NCBI RefSeq assembly: GCF_037975245.1
Contig: NC_092579.1
Span: 9,295,001-9,359,000 of the forward strand
DNA from: Apostichopus japonicus
Lineage: Eukaryota; Echinodermata; Holothuroidea; Aspidochirotida; Stichopodidae
Length of the DNA: 64,000 nt
Reading direction: 5' to 3'
Under the pieces are notes generated by a model. That model made no database searches. It saw only the letters and a list, made by a program, of their open reading frames with translations, and was not told where the DNA came from. Positions 60,263 to 64,000 of the stretch are shown here, in pieces. Both the position numbers and the translations under genes were made by a program. Numbering within the stretch: the first letter of the stretch is position 1; each line of letters begins with the position of its first letter.

Positions 60263-63213
60263 TTAATAAGATGCAATAATTCTTTGAATAAAGTTTCTTC
60301 TGAATGATTTTGCAGAAGGTTTATTTGTAATATTGTCTGATAGAGAATTCCATGTTTTGATTGTACGTGCCCTTAGTGATAACATCCTCATTGTAGAATT
60401 ATACCTGTTATAATGTGCATTGCCTGAAGATCTGGTATTGTAATGATGAATATCACTGTTACATATTAAGTAGTCATTAAAAGCATTTGGTAACAGTCCA
60501 TTCCATGCCTTATAAGCAAATGTAGCAAGGTTAACCCTAATAATGTCATCAGCTTTTAACAACTTAGAACGCTTAAAAAGAGGATTTGTGTCGTCCCGTG
60601 GTTTGGCATGTGTTATATGGCGGACTGCTCTCTTCTGTGTAATACAAATGGGATTCAGATTGGTATATCTAGTACCAGACCATATGTTACAACAATACGT
60701 AATATGTGGCTGGACTAATGTCTGATAGAGAATCTTTAATATGTGTTGTGGCAGGTAATGCTTAGCTAAAACACCGTTGTTTTTTGCAACTTTTTTACAG
60801 ACAGTTGTAATGTGGTCACACCATTTAAGTTAATGATCTATATATACGCCTAAAAATCTAGTACTATTGACTTGTTGTAGTCTTTTACTCCCCATAGTAA
60901 TATCAGCATTCCATGTAAAATTTTTAGAAGTGTTAAAAACTATATAGTTTGTTTTATCAATATTCAATGATAATTTGTTGCCAGCGAACCAGTCGCTGAA
61001 CTTGTCTAATTCAGTTGATACTTCAATATGAAATAAAGTTCTCGATTGTGATACGAAGAAAATATTTGTGTCGTCAGCAAACAAAACAACTTTAACTTTA
61101 TCAGAAACATTGGTAATGTCATTAACATTTAGGATAAAAAGCAATGGACCAAGTATAAAGCCTTGTGGCACACCACATTGAATTCTCTCCGGTTGGGAAT
61201 GAGCATTTTTGTAGGATGTATATTGGTAGCGGTTTGCTAAGTAACTGTTGATCCAATTAAGAGGGGTTCCTCTTATGCTGTAACGGTGTAATTTATTAAG
61301 CAGAATTGTGTGGTCTATTGTGTCAAAGGCCCTTGAGAGGTCCAGGAAAACCCCGACACAGGTACTATTCTTGTCAAGATTACTATACAAATTGTCAATG
61401 GCATCAGCTAGTGCTAGCTCAGTGGAGTGTTCAGGACGGAATCCATACTGTTCCTGGCATAAAATGTTATATTTTGAAATAAAGTTAAAAATACGATTAT
61501 ACATAAGCCTTTCAACTATTTTGGAAAAACATGATAATAGTGATATAGGTCGATAATTTTCAAAGTTTTCTGAATCCCCTTTCTTAAAGACAGGGATGAC
61601 CTTGGCAATTTTTAGCATATCAGGAAAAATACCGGTATTGAACGACAAATTACAAATGTGGGTTAATGGTTTGGTAATAAATAGGATAACTTGTCTTACA
61701 ATACCAGGCTTAAAATCATCGTATCCAGCTGCTTTATCGGGTTTCATGCAAGAGGCTGCTGTTTTTAACAACTCCTCACTGACAGGATGAGAAAACATGG
61801 AATGAGTGTTAACATCAATGTTCACAGATTCCTGTGATTTACGTTTGTGGTTGATTTTACTTGCCAGTGATGGCCCCAGATTGACGAAAAAGTCATTAAA
61901 TTTATTAGCAATGTCATGGTCGGTGTTAATCTCATTGTCACCATCCTTGAAAAAGAGGGATACGATGATTGCTTACGACCTTTATGGAGTAGTTGGTTAA
62001 TGGTATCCCATGTGCCTTTTGGGTTACTCCTCGCATTATCAAATTTATTGTTGAAATATAAGTTTCTAGAAAATTTGATAACATGATTGAGCTTATTTCG
62101 ATATTGAGAATAAATAGTTTTATTTACACCAGACGGGTTCTTAATATGTCTTTTAAATAGCTTATCTTTTCTTTTGATAGAAACTAGAATACCTGCAGTA
62201 ATCCACAGGTGTCTCTTTCGACGTCTCTTAGATTTGGTGACGCATTGCTCAGGAAAGCATTGATTATATATGGCATTGAAATTGTTATAAAACATAGAAT
62301 AGGCAATGTTTGCATCAGTTTGGGATGAATCATTTTCCCAAGAAGCATCTCGGATTGTTGAGAAGAAATTCTTTACAATTGTTTTGCAGTAGTTCCTCAC
62401 ATACATAGGGCCCCTTTGCCTACTTTTGTGTATGGCAGTTTGGAGAAATAATGGATAATGGTCACTGAGATTGGTTACAAAGATACCAGTTATTAGTTTG
62501 CAGTCATCATTGGTTATAACATTATCTAAAAGAGTTGCAGAAGTGCAACCCACACGGGTAGGTTTGGTAATAGTAGGAAAAAATCCACTGGCATATAGTA
62601 AGTTTAAAAAGTCAGCAGATTTAATATTGTCAGCAAGATCAATATTATAATCACCCATAATGTATGCACTATGTCGTTCATTCGGGAGTTGGGTTAAAAT
62701 TTTGTTTTCGTGTGTCAGAAAAATATGCAGTGAACTTTTGGGAGGCCTATAAATTACGCCTATGGTATAATTTTTTATTGCTGATGTTATGTCAACCTCT
62801 ATGAACATTGACAGAATCATTGAAAATGCTTATATCGTTTCTGACTTTGAAATTTAAATCGTTGTTAACAAATAAACAAACACCGCCACCTCTCCTTTTG
62901 GGACGATGCCTTTCAACAAGCGTATAGTTATTGATATGGATTAGGGGGATATATCTGCAGTAAGCCAGGTTTCGGTAAATCCAATGACAGAGAAATCCTC
63001 CTTCAATAGAGACGTAAATGTAGTTATCTCGTCTAAGTTTTTGTTAAGGTTTCGACTATTATGGTGGAATAAAGACAATATGTGTTCGCTAGACATCTTG
63101 TTGTATGAAACAATATCGTAGTAATTGCATGCGATAGCTTCCTCCCCTGTTTCAAGGTATTTTGCAGCTTGCATCGCTATAAATAAATAAATGTATAACA
63201 TGAACGCCATCAT
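60263..63213 (-). pseudogene. LINE ORF2: endonuclease and reverse transcriptase (broken)
   Basis: Starts MMAFMLYIYLFIAMQAAKY (hydrophobic), then LFHHNSRNLN and GFTETW before a stop at about 62941. Continues at 62820 with IIYRPP, GDYNIDL and NLSDHYPL (complete nuclease motifs), then KAAGYDD, YRPISLLSCFSK, LDLSRAFDTIDH, CGVPQGFILGP and LFADDT in 61825-60830. A stop after YIDH at 60830 and a further frame at 60562-60263 (YKAWNGLLP to IIASY) finish it. At least three breaks make it non-functional, though all catalytic motifs can be read. Confidence 0.92.
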
Positions 63214-63995
63214 CTTTGCATAGGTTCTGCTGAAGAATCCTTTGTTCTGACATTTCTCGCTCTGCTGAGATTAGGAATAAATGTTTTCTTCTTTAGTCTG
63301 ATAGTTTGAAAGCCGTCTTCGTCTAGGGATATTTGCCTTTTGTGGGGTTGGATGTTTCCCCTTTGTGTGCTTGCCCCCTCCATCCGCTGAGATCCAGTCT
63401 CGGGTTGTGTTCTCCGTTGTTCTACTACTTTTTGTGTTGGCAATGTCGTCTTTTGTTCAGTTCGCTGTTGTTGGTGGGTTTTCTTTGACTCCTGGTTAGG
63501 ATTACTTGGGTGTCTGGAGTTCGCGTTATTGTTCTTCTTTGCTGTTGAATCTGTGTTTTGTTCGGATTTCTGTGCCCTGACCTCTTTAGCTTCTTGAATA
63601 GCGTGATCGTCCTGTTCAACTGACCCAGTGACTAATCCCTCAGACTGATATTGTGTTTCGTTTTCATGTGTATCTAGGGTCGAGCCAGCGTGTGTGTTGT
63701 CATGGCGATACTCTTCAAACGTCTCAGGACAATTAAAGCTTTTATGTCCAAGTTCTTGGCATTTAAAGCATCTGACCTTTGGGCAATTAGCTTCCCGGTG
63801 CCCTTGGACATCGCAAACTTTACATTTGTAGTTAGGACAGTTTCTCCTGATGTGATCGCTTTCCAAACACAGATTGCATACTTTAGTTTGACCATTGCGC
63901 TTTAAGTTCATATTAATCCCGTTAATTCTAATTGCGTAAGGCAAGCTCTTGTGTTCTTCAGGTAGTTCTAACTGTACATATCGTATTCCGTTCTA
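63210..63995 (-). pseudogene. LINE ORF1 (gag-like) with three CCHC zinc knuckles, partial
   Basis: A nucleic-acid-binding ORF1. Three consecutive CX2CX4HX4C knuckles (starting CNLCLESDH, CKVCDVQGH and CFKCQELGH) are followed by a long Gln/Asn/Thr/Lys-rich low-complexity tail ending SSAEPMQR. The stop overlaps the ORF2 start as ATGA (63213-63210). The open frame continues upstream of the first plausible start with homologous-looking residues (YVQLELPEEH) to an in-frame TAG at 63995-63993, so the N-terminal part is cut by a nonsense codon or lies beyond the window in another frame. Confidence 0.85.
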
Positions 63996-64000
63996 GATAT

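Larger units (their letters stand above)
60120..64000 (-). mobile_element. CR1/jockey-type LINE with ORF1 and ORF2, running off the window
   Basis: The minus-strand element has its 3' tail near 60120, the hairpin at 60207-60158 with TCCTC/GAGGA stem bases, a broken ORF2 and a zinc-knuckle ORF1. It is the most complete LINE here; its 5' end is outside the window. ORF2 keeps the endonuclease SDH motif that the 41564-44437 copy lacks. Confidence 0.92.

Overview
This looks like a window of nuclear DNA from an animal, most likely a marine invertebrate. There are no bacterial-style operons. Coding matter is either retrotransposon ORFs or short blocks bounded by AG/GT splice sites, the DNA is AT-rich outside the satellite, and the left half is one long satellite array. 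The repertoire (CR1/jockey-type and L1/Tx1-type LINEs, a hAT DNA transposon, a gypsy-integrase-like gene with introns, a His-Me-endonuclease-type zinc domain) fits a lophotrochozoan, echinoderm, hemichordate or cephalochordate. I cannot name the species.

Layout. (1) 1-32467: an uninterrupted head-to-tail satellite of roughly 190-200 units of 165 or 169 bp. Read on the minus strand, each unit carries a tRNA-like Pol III A box and B box, so the satellite probably descends from a tRNA-derived SINE or tRNA-like sequence. The array has subfamily blocks and higher-order duplications (990, 3540, 1983 and 1155/1649 bp). One tiny 5'-truncated LINE tail sits inside it (6448-6542). (2) 32468-37136: a 5'-truncated, minus-strand L1/Tx1-like element whose poly(A) abuts the satellite, split by a 1723-bp hAT-type element with a perfect 8-bp target duplication. 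(3) 37137-44490: CR1/jockey-type LINE copies on both strands. One is a 957-codon open ORF2 (41564-44437) that has lost the C-terminal catalytic motif of its endonuclease. AT microsatellites lie between them. (4) 47176-about 56420: a decayed multi-exon gene. Exons with matching splice phases encode a gypsy/Ginger-type integrase (DD35E residues all present) and its GPY-like tail, then two tiny phase-0 exons, then exons resembling a C19 ubiquitin-specific protease. Several stops and frameshifts mark it as a pseudogene, or as damaged in this assembly. LINE fragments and other repeats sit in its introns. (5) 57005-57426: a decayed zinc-binding domain of His-Me/HNH endonuclease type. (6) 58307-58800: the C-terminus of another LINE reverse transcriptase. 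(7) 60120-64000: a nearly full-length but broken CR1/jockey-type LINE on the minus strand, with a three-zinc-knuckle ORF1 overlapping ORF2 by ATGA; it runs off the window.

Most notable: the integrase + ubiquitin-protease locus; a covarying 3' hairpin shared by the LINE copies; stop/start overlap between LINE ORF1 and ORF2, with ORF2 opening on a hydrophobic segment; and the tRNA-promoter-bearing satellite with higher-order structure. No functional single-copy host gene can be claimed with confidence.
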